Shown: positions 33,758 through 42,790, counted from the first letter of the stretch. The stretch is 64,000 nt of DNA from Siccirubricoccus soli (GCF_024178315.1 NZ_JAMZIK010000084.1:26338-90337); one strand, 5' to 3'. Notes: generated from the sequence alone by a model not told the origin. Numbers and translations are program-made.

Positions 33758-34431
33758 GCGAGGCGGAGGGCTTCCTTGCCCGCTGGTCCCGTCGCAAGCG
33801 CGCGGCGCGGCAGGAGGCGAAGCTGCCGGAGCCGGACCCGGCCGCGGCGGCGCCCGAGGCCGCGGCGCCGGCCGAGCCCGCAATTGCCTCGCCCGCGGCC
33901 CCGCCGCCAGAGCCGGTCTTCGATCCCGCCAGCCTGCCGCCGCTGGAGAGCCTGACGGTGGAGAGCGACCTGACGCCCTTCCTCCGCGCCGGGGTGCCGC
34001 AGGCGCTGCGCCAGGCGGCGCTGCGGCGGATGTGGAGCCTCGATCCGCTGATCCGCGATTTCGTCGGCCCGGCGGATTACGCCTGGGATTTCAACGCGCC
34101 GGAGGGGGTGCCAGGCTTCGCCCTGGAGCTCGGCGGCGATGTGAAGCGGCTGCTGGCCCAGGCGATCGGCCAGGCGGAGGACCAGCCGGAGGAGGCTGAG
34201 GCGGAGGCCGAAGCGCCGCCCCCGGCGCAGGAGCCCGACCCCGCCGCGGCCCTGGCCGAGGCAGCGCCGGCGGCGGCGCCCGACCCGACCCTCGCCGTGT
34301 CCGGCGATGCGGCCGCCGCCTTGCCCACGCCATCGCCCCCGGCAGCTTCCGCGCCGCCCCTGGCCGAGGCCGGGCCCGCCGCCCTTCCCCCGCCCGGGCG
34401 GCGCCGGCATGGCGGGGCGCGGCCGGCCTGA
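33754..34431 (+). CDS. DUF3306 domain protein, formate dehydrogenase-associated
   Basis: The 225-residue protein has the DUF3306 core: GFLARWSRRKRAAR at the N-terminus, then a Pro/Ala linker and DLTPFLRAGVPQALRQAALR with MWSLDPLIRDFVGPADYAWD. A long Ala/Pro/Glu-rich C-terminal tail is probably disordered. The GTG start overlaps the DUF3305 stop. No enzyme motif is present; the tail and paired occurrence suggest a scaffold or adaptor for cofactor loading or export, which is inference. Confidence 0.88.
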   Translation: MSEAEGFLARWSRRKRAARQEAKLPEPDPAAAAPEAAAPAEPAIASPAAPPPEPVFDPASLPPLESLTVESDLTPFLRAGVPQALRQAALRRMWSLDPLIRDFVGPADYAWDFNAPEGVPGFALELGGDVKRLLAQAIGQAEDQPEEAEAEAEAPPPAQEPDPAAALAEAAPAAAPDPTLAVSGDAAAALPTPSPPAASAPPLAEAGPAALPPPGRRRHGGARPA

Positions 34432-34555
34432 AGGGTCATCCTTGCAATTTCAGGGTGTTCCCCAAGCTAGACTCTTGCGGAATGGCCCCACGCCCTGTCA
34501 GATGAAGGCGTTAGATGGACCGACTGTCAGCATTGTCGCGAGAGCAGGAGCAGGC

Positions 34556-35149
34556 GTGACCAGGCGGAACGCGAACCTGCCGGATGCCCTGGAGGCGGAA
34601 CGGGCGCGGCTCTTCGCCCTGCTCGGGCGGCTGCTCTCGGCCGCACCGGATGCGGCGCTGCTCGCCGGCCTGGCCGGGCTGCGCGGGGATGCCTCGCCGC
34701 TGGGCAGTGCCCTTTCGGGGCTCGCCGAGGCCGCGGCCAGCGCCCGGCCGCAGGCGGTGGAGCAGGAGTATTTCGCGCTCTTCATCGGCGTCGGGCGCGG
34801 GGAGTTGCTGCCCTACGCCTCCTACTACCTCACCGGCTTCCTGCATGAGCGCCCGCTGGCGGAGCTGCGCGCCCGCCTCGCCCGCCTCGGCATCGTCCGC
34901 AGCCCGGAGGTGGCGGAGCCGGAGGACCATCTCGCCTTCCTCTGCGAGGCCTATGCCGGGCTGCTGGAGGGCCGCTTCGGCCGGCGCGAGGACGCGCCCG
35001 AATTCTTCGACCGCCATCTCCGCCCCTGGGCCGGACGCTGCTGCGCCGACCTGGAAGGGGCGGCGGCTGCGGTCTTCTACCGCGCGGTCGGCCGCCTCGG
35101 CCGCACCGCCTTCGAGATCGAGCAGGCCGCCCTGGAGCTGCCGGCATGA
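34556..35149 (+). CDS. TorD/DmsD-family molecular chaperone
   Basis: The 197-residue all-helical protein matches the TorD family: ARLFALLGRLLSAAPDAALL, the core EYFALFIGVGRGELLPYASYYLTG, and the EPEDHLAFLCEAYAGLL motif (EPxDH). Such chaperones bind the Tat signal of a molybdoenzyme until the cofactor is inserted; the client here should be the catalytic subunit encoded next. GTG 34556 is preferred, with AGGAG five bases upstream; ATG 34502 would add 18 unmatched residues. Confidence 0.88.
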   Translation: MTRRNANLPDALEAERARLFALLGRLLSAAPDAALLAGLAGLRGDASPLGSALSGLAEAAASARPQAVEQEYFALFIGVGRGELLPYASYYLTGFLHERPLAELRARLARLGIVRSPEVAEPEDHLAFLCEAYAGLLEGRFGRREDAPEFFDRHLRPWAGRCCADLEGAAAAVFYRAVGRLGRTAFEIEQAALELPA

Positions 35150-35168
35150 CCACCAAGGAATCGCCGTA

Positions 35169-35390
35169 ATGGACAAGACCAGCTCGGAACGGCGCGGCTT
35201 TCTCCGTGCCCTCGGCCTCGGCACCGCGGCGGCGGCCGCGACGGTAGGGGAGGCGGCGGCACAGCGCGCGGATGCCGTCCCGCCCGGCCAGGCGCGGAAG
35301 GAGAATGCCGCGGAGCGCGTGGCCGCGCGCTACCGCGAGACGGCCGAGGACGTGCAGGCCTTCTACCGCACCAACCGCTACGAGTACTGA
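35169..35390 (+). CDS. Small twin-arginine protein of the formate dehydrogenase region
   Basis: The 73-residue protein has a Tat-like leader, SSERRGFLRALGLGTAAAAA, followed by a polar helix ending FYRTNRYEY. It matches the short 'formate dehydrogenase region Tat target' family found just upstream of fdhA genes. It could be exported or act as a tether or decoy during Tat-dependent export of the complex. It lies 20 bases after the TorD-like gene and 11 bases before the catalytic subunit, clearly within the operon. Confidence 0.88.
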   Translation: MDKTSSERRGFLRALGLGTAAAAATVGEAAAQRADAVPPGQARKENAAERVAARYRETAEDVQAFYRTNRYEY

Positions 35391-35400
35391 GGGGCGTGCC

Positions 35401-38340
35401 ATGCTGATCAAGCGTTCGGATGGCAAGGCGGCGAGGCAGCGCCTCGCCTCGGCCTATGCGGGCCTCTCCGCCGGCGGGCTGGACCGTCGCGCCTTCCTGC
35501 GCCAGGCAGGCTTCGGCGGCGCGGGCCTCGCCGCGCTCGGCACGCTGGGCGCCGGCCGCGCCCAGGCGGCAGGCTCGATGGGCGTGCAGGATTTCAGCCA
35601 GCCGGTGCAGCGGGTGAAGAATGTCTGCACCCATTGCTCGGTCGGCTGCACCGTCACCGCCGAGGTGCAGAACGGCGTCTGGGTGGGGCAGGAGCCTTCC
35701 TGGGCCAGCCCGATCAACCGCGGCACGCATTGCGCCAAGGGCGCCTCGGTGCGGGAGCTGGTGAGCGGCGACCGGCGGCTGAAATACCCGACGAAGCTGG
35801 TCGGCGGGCAGTGGCAGCGCATCACCTGGGACCAGGCGATCGAGGAGATCGGCGCCAAGCTGCTGGAGGTGCGGGAGAAGGCGGGGCCGGACAGCGTGTT
35901 CTGGCTGGGCAGCGCCAAATTCACCAATGAGGCGGCCTATCTCTTCCGCAAATTCGGCGCCTTCTGGGGCACCAATTCGGTCGATCACCAGGCCCGCATC
36001 TGCCACTCCACCACCGTCGCGGGCGTCGCCAATACCTGGGGCTATGGCGCCCAGACCAACAGCTACAACGACATCCGCAACGCCCGCACCATGATCATCA
36101 TGGGCGGCAACCCGGCGGAGGCGCATCCGGTCTCCTTGCAGCACGTCCTCTCCGGCAAGGAGATCAACCGCGCCAACCTCATCGTCATCGACCCGCGCTA
36201 CACCCGCACCGCCGCGCATGCGACGGAGTATGTCCGGCTGCGGCCGGGCACGGACATCCCGCTGATCTGGGGCATGCTCTGGCACATCTTCCAGAATGGC
36301 TGGGAGGACCGGGAGTTCATCCGCCAGCGCGTCTACGGCATGGAGGAGATCCGCGCCGAGGTCGCGAAATGGACGCCCGATGAGGTGCAGCGCGTCACCG
36401 GCGTGCCGGGCGAGCAGCTCAAGCGCGTGGCGCAGATGTTCGCGACGCAGAAGCCCTCCACCCTCATCTGGTGCATGGGCGCGACGCAGAAGACCGTCGG
36501 CACCGCCAATGTGCGGGCCTATTGCGTCCTGCTGCTGGCCACCGGCAATGTCGGCAGCGCCGGCACGGGCGCGAACATCTTCCGCGGCCACACCAACGTC
36601 CAGGGCGCGACCGATCTCGGCCTCGATGTCACCACCCTGCCCGGCTATTACGGGCTGGACGAGAATGCCTGGCGGCACTGGGCACGGGTCTGGGAGGTGG
36701 AGTACGAGTGGTTGCTCGGCCGCTTCGCCAGCAAGGCGCTGATGGAGACGCCGGGCATCCCGACGACCCGCTGGTTCGACGCCACGCTGATGCCCGGCGA
36801 GCGGGAGAAGACCGCCGCCGATGGCGAGGCCTATGTGCAGCAGCCGCACAGCCTGAAGGCCATGGTGGTGTTCGGCCATGGCGGCAACACCGTCACCCGC
36901 ATGCCGGAATCGGTGAAGGGGCTGGAGAAGCTGGAGCTGCTGGTGGTGGCGGATCCGCACCCCACCACCTTCAGCCAGCTCTCCGCGCGGAAGGACGGCA
37001 CCTATCTGCTGCCGATCTGCACCAGCTTCGAGATGGAGGGCAGCCGCACCGCCTCCAACCGCTCCCTGCAATGGGGCGCGAAGATCGTCGAGCCGATCTT
37101 CGAGAGCAAGAACGACTACGACGCCATGTACCTGCTGGCGAAGCGGCTCGGCTTCGCCGATCAGCTGTTCAAGCGCATCGGGGTGGCGCAGGGGCCGAAG
37201 GGCCCCTCGGTCTCCGCCGAGGACATCCTGCGCGAGATGAATCGTGGCCTCTGGAGCATCGGCTATACCGGCCAGTCGCCGGAACGGCTGAAGCTGCACA
37301 TGGAGCACCAGGACAAATTCGACCTGGTAACCCTGCGCGGGCGGCAGGGCACGCCGGTGGAGCACGACTATTACGGCCTGCCCTGGCCCTGCTGGGGCAC
37401 GCCGGAGATCAGGCACCCCGGCAGCGCCATCCTCTACAACACCAACCTGCATGTGAAGGACGGCGGCGGCGCTTTCCGCGCCCGCTTCGGCGTGGAGCGC
37501 AACGGCCAGACCCTGCTGGCCGAGGGGAGCTGGTCCAAGGGCTCGGAGATCGAGGACGGCTATCCGGAATTCACCGTCGCGGTGCTGAAGCGGCTCGGCT
37601 GGTTCGACGATCTGACGGCCGAGGAGAAGACGAGCCTCGAGCGGCATTTCGGCACCAATATCGACCGCGCCGCCTGGTCCACCGACCTCTCGGGCGGCAT
37701 CATCCGGGTGGCGCTGGAGCATGGCTGCTCGCCCTGCGGCAATGCCAAGGCGCGGGCGGTGGCCTGGAACCTGCCGGACCCGGTGCCGGTGCACCGCGAG
37801 CCGATCTACACGCCGCGGACCGACCTCATCGCCAAATACCCCACGCTGCCGGATCGCCGCGGCTTCCGCATGCCGCATCTCGGCCAGAGCGTGCAGGCGC
37901 GCAGCAATACGGTGGCGAAGGATTTTCCCATCGTGCTCACTTCCGGCCGGCTCGTCGAGTACGAGGGCGGCGGCGAGGAGACGCGCTCCAATCGTTGGCT
38001 GGCCGAGCTGCAGCAGGAGATGTTTGTCGAGGTGAACCCGGCCGATGCGGCGGAGCGCGGCGTGCGCGATGGCGGCTGGGTCTGGGTGCTGGGGCCGGAG
38101 AGCAATGCAAGGGTGAAGGTGAAGGCGCTGGTGACCGAGCGGGTCGGCAAGGGCGTCGCCTTCATGCCCTTCCACTTCAGCGGCTTCTACCAGGGCGAGG
38201 ATCGCCGCCGCTTCTACCCGCCGGGCACCGATCCCATCGTGCTCGGCGAGAGCGTGAACACCGTGACCACCTATGGCTATGACCCGGTGACCTTCATGCA
38301 GGAAACCAAGGTCACCCTCTGCCAGATCCGGAGCGCATGA
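35401..38340 (+). CDS. Formate dehydrogenase catalytic (alpha) subunit, Mo-bisMGD, Cys type
   Basis: The 979-residue protein has a Tat signal (LDRRAFLRQAGFGGAGLAAL, residues ~28-47), then the N-terminal [4Fe-4S] motif CTHCSVGC...CAKG and the molybdopterin oxidoreductase domain. The active-site residue is Cys in ARICHSTTV (near residue 201), not selenocysteine, as the codon is TGC. MGNPAEAHP-like and molydop-binding C-terminal segments follow. It oxidises formate to CO2 on the periplasmic side, passing electrons to the beta and gamma subunits. GAGGGG precedes ATG 35401. Confidence 0.95.
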   Translation: MLIKRSDGKAARQRLASAYAGLSAGGLDRRAFLRQAGFGGAGLAALGTLGAGRAQAAGSMGVQDFSQPVQRVKNVCTHCSVGCTVTAEVQNGVWVGQEPSWASPINRGTHCAKGASVRELVSGDRRLKYPTKLVGGQWQRITWDQAIEEIGAKLLEVREKAGPDSVFWLGSAKFTNEAAYLFRKFGAFWGTNSVDHQARICHSTTVAGVANTWGYGAQTNSYNDIRNARTMIIMGGNPAEAHPVSLQHVLSGKEINRANLIVIDPRYTRTAAHATEYVRLRPGTDIPLIWGMLWHIFQNGWEDREFIRQRVYGMEEIRAEVAKWTPDEVQRVTGVPGEQLKRVAQMFATQKPSTLIWCMGATQKTVGTANVRAYCVLLLATGNVGSAGTGANIFRGHTNVQGATDLGLDVTTLPGYYGLDENAWRHWARVWEVEYEWLLGRFASKALMETPGIPTTRWFDATLMPGEREKTAADGEAYVQQPHSLKAMVVFGHGGNTVTRMPESVKGLEKLELLVVADPHPTTFSQLSARKDGTYLLPICTSFEMEGSRTASNRSLQWGAKIVEPIFESKNDYDAMYLLAKRLGFADQLFKRIGVAQGPKGPSVSAEDILREMNRGLWSIGYTGQSPERLKLHMEHQDKFDLVTLRGRQGTPVEHDYYGLPWPCWGTPEIRHPGSAILYNTNLHVKDGGGAFRARFGVERNGQTLLAEGSWSKGSEIEDGYPEFTVAVLKRLGWFDDLTAEEKTSLERHFGTNIDRAAWSTDLSGGIIRVALEHGCSPCGNAKARAVAWNLPDPVPVHREPIYTPRTDLIAKYPTLPDRRGFRMPHLGQSVQARSNTVAKDFPIVLTSGRLVEYEGGGEETRSNRWLAELQQEMFVEVNPADAAERGVRDGGWVWVLGPESNARVKVKALVTERVGKGVAFMPFHFSGFYQGEDRRRFYPPGTDPIVLGESVNTVTTYGYDPVTFMQETKVTLCQIRSA

Positions 38341-38343
38341 TCA

Positions 38344-38392
38344 TGGCTGTGATCGAGGAGCGCCGCAGGGCGCGGAGCGTGAATCACAGCCA
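38344..38392 (+). promoter_or_regulatory. Intercistronic hairpin between catalytic and beta subunit genes
   Basis: Perfect 10-bp arms TGGCTGTGAT (38344-38353) and ATCACAGCCA (38383-38392) enclose a GC-rich loop. No T-run follows, and the beta-subunit ribosome site (GGAGGGAG) lies just downstream. It may stabilise or process the transcript and set the subunit ratio. Confidence 0.5.
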
Positions 38393-38413
38393 CTCCCGGA
38401 GGGAGACGGAATA

Positions 38414-39010
38414 ATGGCGCGCATGAAATTCCTCTGTGACTCGGACCGCTGCATTGAGTGCAACGCCTGCGTCACCGCCTGCAAGAACGAGCATGACGTG
38501 CCCTGGGGCATCAACCGCCGGCGCGTCGTCACGCTGAATGACGGCAAGCCGGGGGAGCGCAGCATCTCCATGGCCTGCATGCACTGCACGGATGCGCCCT
38601 GCGCCGCGGTCTGCCCGGTGAGTTGCTTCTACACCACGGCCGATGCCATCGTGCTGCACGACAAGGATCTCTGCATCGGCTGCGGCTACTGCTTCTACGC
38701 CTGCCCCTTCGGCGCGCCGCAATATCCGCGCGTCGGCAATTTCGGCGGGCGCGGCAAGATGGACAAGTGCACCTATTGCGCCGGCGGCCCGCAGCAGGAC
38801 AACAGCCCCGCCGAGTACCTGCAATACGGCGCCAACCGCATCGCCGAGGGCAAACTGCCGCTCTGCGCCGAGATGTGCAGCACCAAGGCGCTGCTGGCCG
38901 GCGATGGCGAGATCATCGCCAGCATCTACAAGGAAAGGGTGCAGCGCCGCGGCTATGGCTCCGGCGCCTGGGGCTGGCGCACCGCCTATCGCGAGACGGT
39001 GCCGGCATGA
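38414..39010 (+). CDS. Formate dehydrogenase iron-sulfur (beta) subunit, FDH3 type
   Basis: The 198-residue electron-transfer subunit carries cysteine motifs for four [4Fe-4S] clusters: CIECNACVTACKNE, CMHCTDAPCAAVCP, CIGCGYCFYACP and CTYC...CAEMC. There is no signal peptide, so it should ride across the membrane with the Tat-bearing catalytic subunit. It links the molybdenum site to the cytochrome b subunit. The stop overlaps the gamma-subunit ATG (ATGA), securing balanced synthesis. Confidence 0.95.
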   Translation: MARMKFLCDSDRCIECNACVTACKNEHDVPWGINRRRVVTLNDGKPGERSISMACMHCTDAPCAAVCPVSCFYTTADAIVLHDKDLCIGCGYCFYACPFGAPQYPRVGNFGGRGKMDKCTYCAGGPQQDNSPAEYLQYGANRIAEGKLPLCAEMCSTKALLAGDGEIIASIYKERVQRRGYGSGAWGWRTAYRETVPA

Positions 39011-40182
39011 GCCGCGCGCTGCTCGGGGCGGCGCTCGCCCTCTCGCTCCTGGCCGGCGGCGCCCAGGCGCAGCAGACCTCCGGCCAGCCCTCCGGCGGGG
39101 CGCCGGAGGTGCAGGCGCCGGTGCCGGAAGTCGGCGCCGGCCGCGGCCGGCTCGGCTCCGGCCAGGTGCCGCAGACGACCGAGCCGCAGGCGCCGACCGG
39201 CGCGCCCGATGCGCCACCGGTCGCCGCCGCGCCCACGCCGGTCACGCCGATCCCGGCCCCGCCGCCGCTCGGCGACCGCGACCAAGCCGATGCCGCCGAA
39301 CTGGAACTGCAGGCGACGCTGCGGGGCCAGCGCATCTCGGGCCGCATCTCCATCCCGAATGCGACGGCGGCCAACCTCATCCAGCCCGCCGGGCGGGAAT
39401 GGCGGGAATTCCACAACCGTATCCTCACCTGGGTGGGCGGCGTCGCCGTGCTTGGCATGCTGGTGATCCTGGCCGGCTTCTTCCTCGTCAAGGGCCGCAT
39501 CCGGCCGGAGGCCGGCATGTCCGGCCGCACCCTGCTCCGCTTCAACCTGCTGGAGCGGGCGAATCACTGGATGGTCGCCTCCTGCTTCGTCGTCCTGGCG
39601 CTGTCCGGCCTGAACCTCACCTTCGGCCGGCATGTGCTGCTGCCGGTGATCGGGCCGGAGGCGTTCACGGCGGTCAGCGCCGCCGGGAAGATCGCGCACA
39701 ACTTCCTGGCCTTCCCCTTCACCCTGGGGCTGGTGGTGATGTTCCTGCTCTGGGTGAGGGACAACATCCCGAACCGGCTCGACATCGAATGGGTGAAGAA
39801 GGGCGGCGGCTTCATCGGCCGCGGCCATCCGCAGGCGCGGCGCTTCAATGCCGGGCAGAAGGGGATGTTCTGGATCACCATCCTGGGCGGCGGGCTGGTC
39901 GCCGCCTCCGGCTATGTGCTGGTCTTCCCCTTCACCGTCACCGACATCGCCGGGCAGCAATGGGCGCATGTGGTGCATGGCCTGCTGACGGTGCTGATGA
40001 TCGCTGCCATCCTCGCGCATATCTATATCGGCTCCATCGGAATGGAGGGCGCGATCGACGCCATGACGACCGGGCAGGTGGACGAGAATTGGGCCAGGGA
40101 GCACCACTCGCTCTGGCTGGAGGAGGAGCGGGTCAAGGCACGCGCGCCGGTGCCGGGCGCGAAGCCGGCGGGCGCCGGCTGA
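39007..40182 (+). CDS. Formate dehydrogenase cytochrome b (gamma) subunit
   Basis: The 391-residue protein has an N-terminal signal peptide (MSRALLGAALALSLLAGGAQA), a ~90-residue Pro-rich periplasmic stretch and about five membrane helices. The helices begin near residue 140 (WVGGVAVLGMLVILAGFFLV), with candidate haem ligands in LLERANHWMVASC, KIAHNFLAF and WAHVVHGLLTV. It should accept electrons from the beta subunit through haem b and reduce quinone. The long Pro-rich leader is unusual compared with compact FdnI-type subunits. Confidence 0.93.
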   Translation: MSRALLGAALALSLLAGGAQAQQTSGQPSGGAPEVQAPVPEVGAGRGRLGSGQVPQTTEPQAPTGAPDAPPVAAAPTPVTPIPAPPPLGDRDQADAAELELQATLRGQRISGRISIPNATAANLIQPAGREWREFHNRILTWVGGVAVLGMLVILAGFFLVKGRIRPEAGMSGRTLLRFNLLERANHWMVASCFVVLALSGLNLTFGRHVLLPVIGPEAFTAVSAAGKIAHNFLAFPFTLGLVVMFLLWVRDNIPNRLDIEWVKKGGGFIGRGHPQARRFNAGQKGMFWITILGGGLVAASGYVLVFPFTVTDIAGQQWAHVVHGLLTVLMIAAILAHIYIGSIGMEGAIDAMTTGQVDENWAREHHSLWLEEERVKARAPVPGAKPAGAG

Positions 40183-40195
40183 AGGGCCGGGCGGC

Positions 40196-40699
40196 GTGAA
40201 GCTCATCGGCCTCGCCGGCTGGAGCGGGGCCGGCAAGACGACCCTGCTGGCGAAGCTGATCCCCTGCCTGGCGCGGCGGGGGATCGGCGTCTCCACCCTG
40301 AAGCACGCGCATCACCGCTTCGATGTCGATACGCCCGGCAAGGATAGCTGGGTCCACCGGGAGGCGGGGGCGCGGCAGGTGCTGGTCTCTTCCGGCCATC
40401 GCTGGGCGCTGATGACGGAGCTGCGCGGCGCGCCGGAGCCGGAGCTGCGGGAGCTGCTCGGGCATCTCTCGCCGGTCGATCTGGTGATCGTCGAGGGCTT
40501 CAAGCGCACCGGCCACCCGAAGATCGAGGTGCACCGCGCCGCCAACGGCAAGCCCTGGCTGCACCCGGAGGATCCGGCGATCCGCGCCGTCGCCGGCGAT
40601 GTCCGGCCGCCCTCCGGCCTCCCCTGGGCGCATCTGGACGATGTGGAGGCGATCGCCGACCTCGCCCTGGCGCATGCGGTGCCGATCGACGCCTGGTAG
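40196..40699 (+). CDS. mobB: Molybdopterin-guanine dinucleotide biosynthesis protein B
   Basis: The 167-residue P-loop GTPase has the Walker A GWSGAGKTTLL (residues ~8-18), a LKHAHHRFDVDTPGKDSW motif and VIVEGFKRTGHPKIEVHR, all MobB hallmarks. It assists guanylylation of molybdopterin to the bis-MGD cofactor that the adjacent formate dehydrogenase needs. The GTG start lies 13 bases after the gamma-subunit stop, so cofactor and enzyme genes share a transcript. Confidence 0.93.
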   Translation: MKLIGLAGWSGAGKTTLLAKLIPCLARRGIGVSTLKHAHHRFDVDTPGKDSWVHREAGARQVLVSSGHRWALMTELRGAPEPELRELLGHLSPVDLVIVEGFKRTGHPKIEVHRAANGKPWLHPEDPAIRAVAGDVRPPSGLPWAHLDDVEAIADLALAHAVPIDAW

Positions 40700-40849
40700 C
40701 ACGCCCCGCCTCGGTCTCCCCGGTTGACCCGGCGCGTGGCAAGCGTCCCATCGGAGTCCGAGGCGGGCGGCGCCATCGCCGGGCGGAGTCCCTGGGCTCC
40801 GCGCCCAGGAAGGCGTTCGGTGCCGGCCGCAATCGGCTATAGAACCCGC

Positions 40850-42121
40850 ATGGCCCAGCTTTCCGATGATTGCTTCGCCTTTGGCGGCAAGCTGCTGAGC
40901 GTGGAGGAGGCCGCGGCGCTGATCGCCGAGCGGGTGCCGCCACTGCCCGGCGCCGAGGCGCTGCCGCTGCACCAGGCGCTCGGGCGGGTGCTGGCGGCGC
41001 CGCTGCTGGCCCCGCTGCCCTTGCCGCCCTTCTTCAACTCGGCGGTGGATGGCTATGCCTTCCGCCATGCGGATCTGTCCCCGGGCGCACCCACCAGGCT
41101 GCGGCTGGGAGGGCGGGTGGCGGCCGGGCATGCGGCCATGCCCCTGCCGCAAGGTGCGGCCGCCCGCATCTTCACCGGCGCGCCCATGCCGCCGGGCGCC
41201 GATACCGTGCTGATGCAGGAGGATGCCGGGCTGGCCGAGGGCGCGGTGCTGGTGCCGCCCGGCCTCCGGCCCGGCGCCAATGCCCGGCCGGCCGGGGAGG
41301 ACGTGGCGGCTGGCGCCCTGGCCCTGCCGGAAGGCCGCCGGCTTAGGGCGCCGGAGATCGGGCTGGCGGCGGCGCTCGGCCTTGCCAGCCTGCAGGTGCG
41401 GCCGCTGGTGCGCGTCGGCGTCTTTTCCACCGGAGATGAGTTGGCCTCGCCCGGCACGGCGCTGGGGCCCGCCCAGACCTATGACAGCAACCGCTTCACC
41501 CTGCTGGCCCTGCTGGCGCGGCTGCCGGTGGTGGCGACGGATCTCGGCATCCTGCCGGATGACGCGGCGGCGACGGCAGCGGCGCTGCGCGCGGCGGCGG
41601 CGGGGCACGACCTGCTGCTCACGTCGGGCGGGGTGAGCACCGGGGAGGAGGACCATGTCCGCGCCGCCATCGAGGCGGGGGGCAAGCTGGTCTTCTGGCG
41701 GCTGGCGGTGAAGCCGGGGCGGCCGGCGGCGATGGGCGTCCTGCGGAACGCGGGCGGGAGCCTCTCGGGCGGGACGCCAGTGGTGGGGCTGCCGGGCAAC
41801 CCCGTGGCGGCGGTGGTCACCTTCCTGCACCTCGCCCGGCCGCTGGTGCTGCGCCTGGCCGGCGCGGCGGCGGAGCCCCTGCCGCGCTTCGCCGCCCGCG
41901 CCGCCTTCGCCTACCGCAAGAAGGCGGGGCGGCGGGAATATGTGCGGGTGCGGCTGGTGCCCGGCACGGCGCTGCCGGAGGCGGTGAAATTCGCCCGCGA
42001 GGGGGCCGGGCTGCTCAGCTCCCTGACGGAATCGGACGCTTTCGCGGAACTGCCGGAGGAGGTGCTGGCGGTGGCACCGGGCGAGGTGGTGGCGGTGCTG
42101 CCCTTCGCCGCCCTGTTCTGA
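40850..42121 (+). CDS. moeA: Molybdopterin molybdenumtransferase
   Basis: The 423-residue protein shows the MoeA layout: N-terminal PPFFNSAVDGYAFRHADL, RIFTGAPMPPGADTVLMQED, the MoCF_biosyn motif TSGGVSTGEEDHV and LPGNPVAAVVTF. It inserts molybdate into adenylylated molybdopterin. A 150-base gap after mobB with no terminator suggests it may still be read from the formate dehydrogenase operon. A strong hairpin at 42250 ends the unit. Confidence 0.94.
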   Translation: MAQLSDDCFAFGGKLLSVEEAAALIAERVPPLPGAEALPLHQALGRVLAAPLLAPLPLPPFFNSAVDGYAFRHADLSPGAPTRLRLGGRVAAGHAAMPLPQGAAARIFTGAPMPPGADTVLMQEDAGLAEGAVLVPPGLRPGANARPAGEDVAAGALALPEGRRLRAPEIGLAAALGLASLQVRPLVRVGVFSTGDELASPGTALGPAQTYDSNRFTLLALLARLPVVATDLGILPDDAAATAAALRAAAAGHDLLLTSGGVSTGEEDHVRAAIEAGGKLVFWRLAVKPGRPAAMGVLRNAGGSLSGGTPVVGLPGNPVAAVVTFLHLARPLVLRLAGAAAEPLPRFAARAAFAYRKKAGRREYVRVRLVPGTALPEAVKFAREGAGLLSSLTESDAFAELPEEVLAVAPGEVVAVLPFAALF

Positions 42122-42249
42122 GACCGGCGGCTCCTCGGACGGCCGGTCCCATACGGCTGCGCGAGGGGCTGACCGATGTCGGCCGATGGGCGCGCAGCCG
42201 GCATGAGCCTGATGTCGGCGCGCCGCCGCCATCCAACCCTGCGCGATAC

Positions 42250-42280
42250 CCGGCTCGGAAAGCCTGACATTCCGAGCCGG
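42250..42280. terminator. Bidirectional terminator-like hairpin
   Basis: Perfect 11-bp arms CCGGCTCGGAA (42250-42260) and TTCCGAGCCGG (42270-42280) flank a nine-base loop. It lies between the convergent moeA and DUF2459 genes and can terminate both. The rest of the 162-base gap holds nothing else. Confidence 0.7.
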
Positions 42281-42283
42281 CTA

Positions 42284-42790
42284 TCAGCCATAGCCGCTGG
42301 CGACCAGCGCGCCCGCCAGGGCGGTGATCTGCCAGGAGAACAGCACCCCCTCCGGCGTCACCGGCAGATGCGCCGCGGCCAGCGCCTCCGCCGTCCAGGT
42401 GTTGCAGGTATAGGTGCCGCTATAGCTCTGCCGGGCGGGCAGGAAGAGGCTGCCCGGATAGGGCCCCGCCCGCATCGGCGGCCCGGCGATGGAGGCGGCG
42501 ACGAAGCCCGCCGCCCCTTCCTCCCCGCCCGGGGGCAGCCGCAGCCCGGTGCAGTCCCGCTCCGGGAAGGCCTTGGCGGGCGGCACGCGCAGCCCGGTGA
42601 CGAGGATCGCCCCCGGCCCGGGGAACAGCGCCGCCAGGGCGGTGCCGAGGCCGGGACTGGTGGCCAGGACGTAGTCCCGGTCGCCGAAGCCGAAGAGCAG
42701 CCATTCGGCGCCGGGGAAGAGCGCGGCCACGTCCGGCGGCGCGGCCTCGGCTGGCAGGCCGATATCGCTGTGCCAGCCGCGGCGGAGCAA
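42284..42790 (-). CDS. DUF2459 (TIGR02117-like) lipoprotein; start uncertain, coding extends upstream
   Basis: The supported part begins LRRGWHSDIGLPAE, with WLLFGFGDRDYVLA, GPYPGSLFLPARQSYSG and TYTCNTWTAEAL, the DUF2459 pattern. TTG 42790 is the first standard start, but the frame stays open upstream and encodes GRRALLAAALAGCAAPRS, a clear lipobox (LAGC). The mature lipoprotein therefore probably starts near 42900, perhaps from a CTG at 42904 overlapping the stop of the small lipoprotein gene. Homologs are outer-membrane-type lipoproteins of unknown function. Confidence 0.75.
   Translation of the reverse strand: MLRRGWHSDIGLPAEAAPPDVAALFPGAEWLLFGFGDRDYVLATSPGLGTALAALFPGPGAILVTGLRVPPAKAFPERDCTGLRLPPGGEEGAAGFVAASIAGPPMRAGPYPGSLFLPARQSYSGTYTCNTWTAEALAAAHLPVTPEGVLFSWQITALAGALVASGYG

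Noticed and set aside
35077..38175. A 1032-codon open frame antisense to the formate dehydrogenase catalytic subunit
   Set aside because: High GC keeps antisense frames open. The product is His/Arg/Gln-rich with no domain, while the opposite strand encodes an unmistakable molybdoenzyme.
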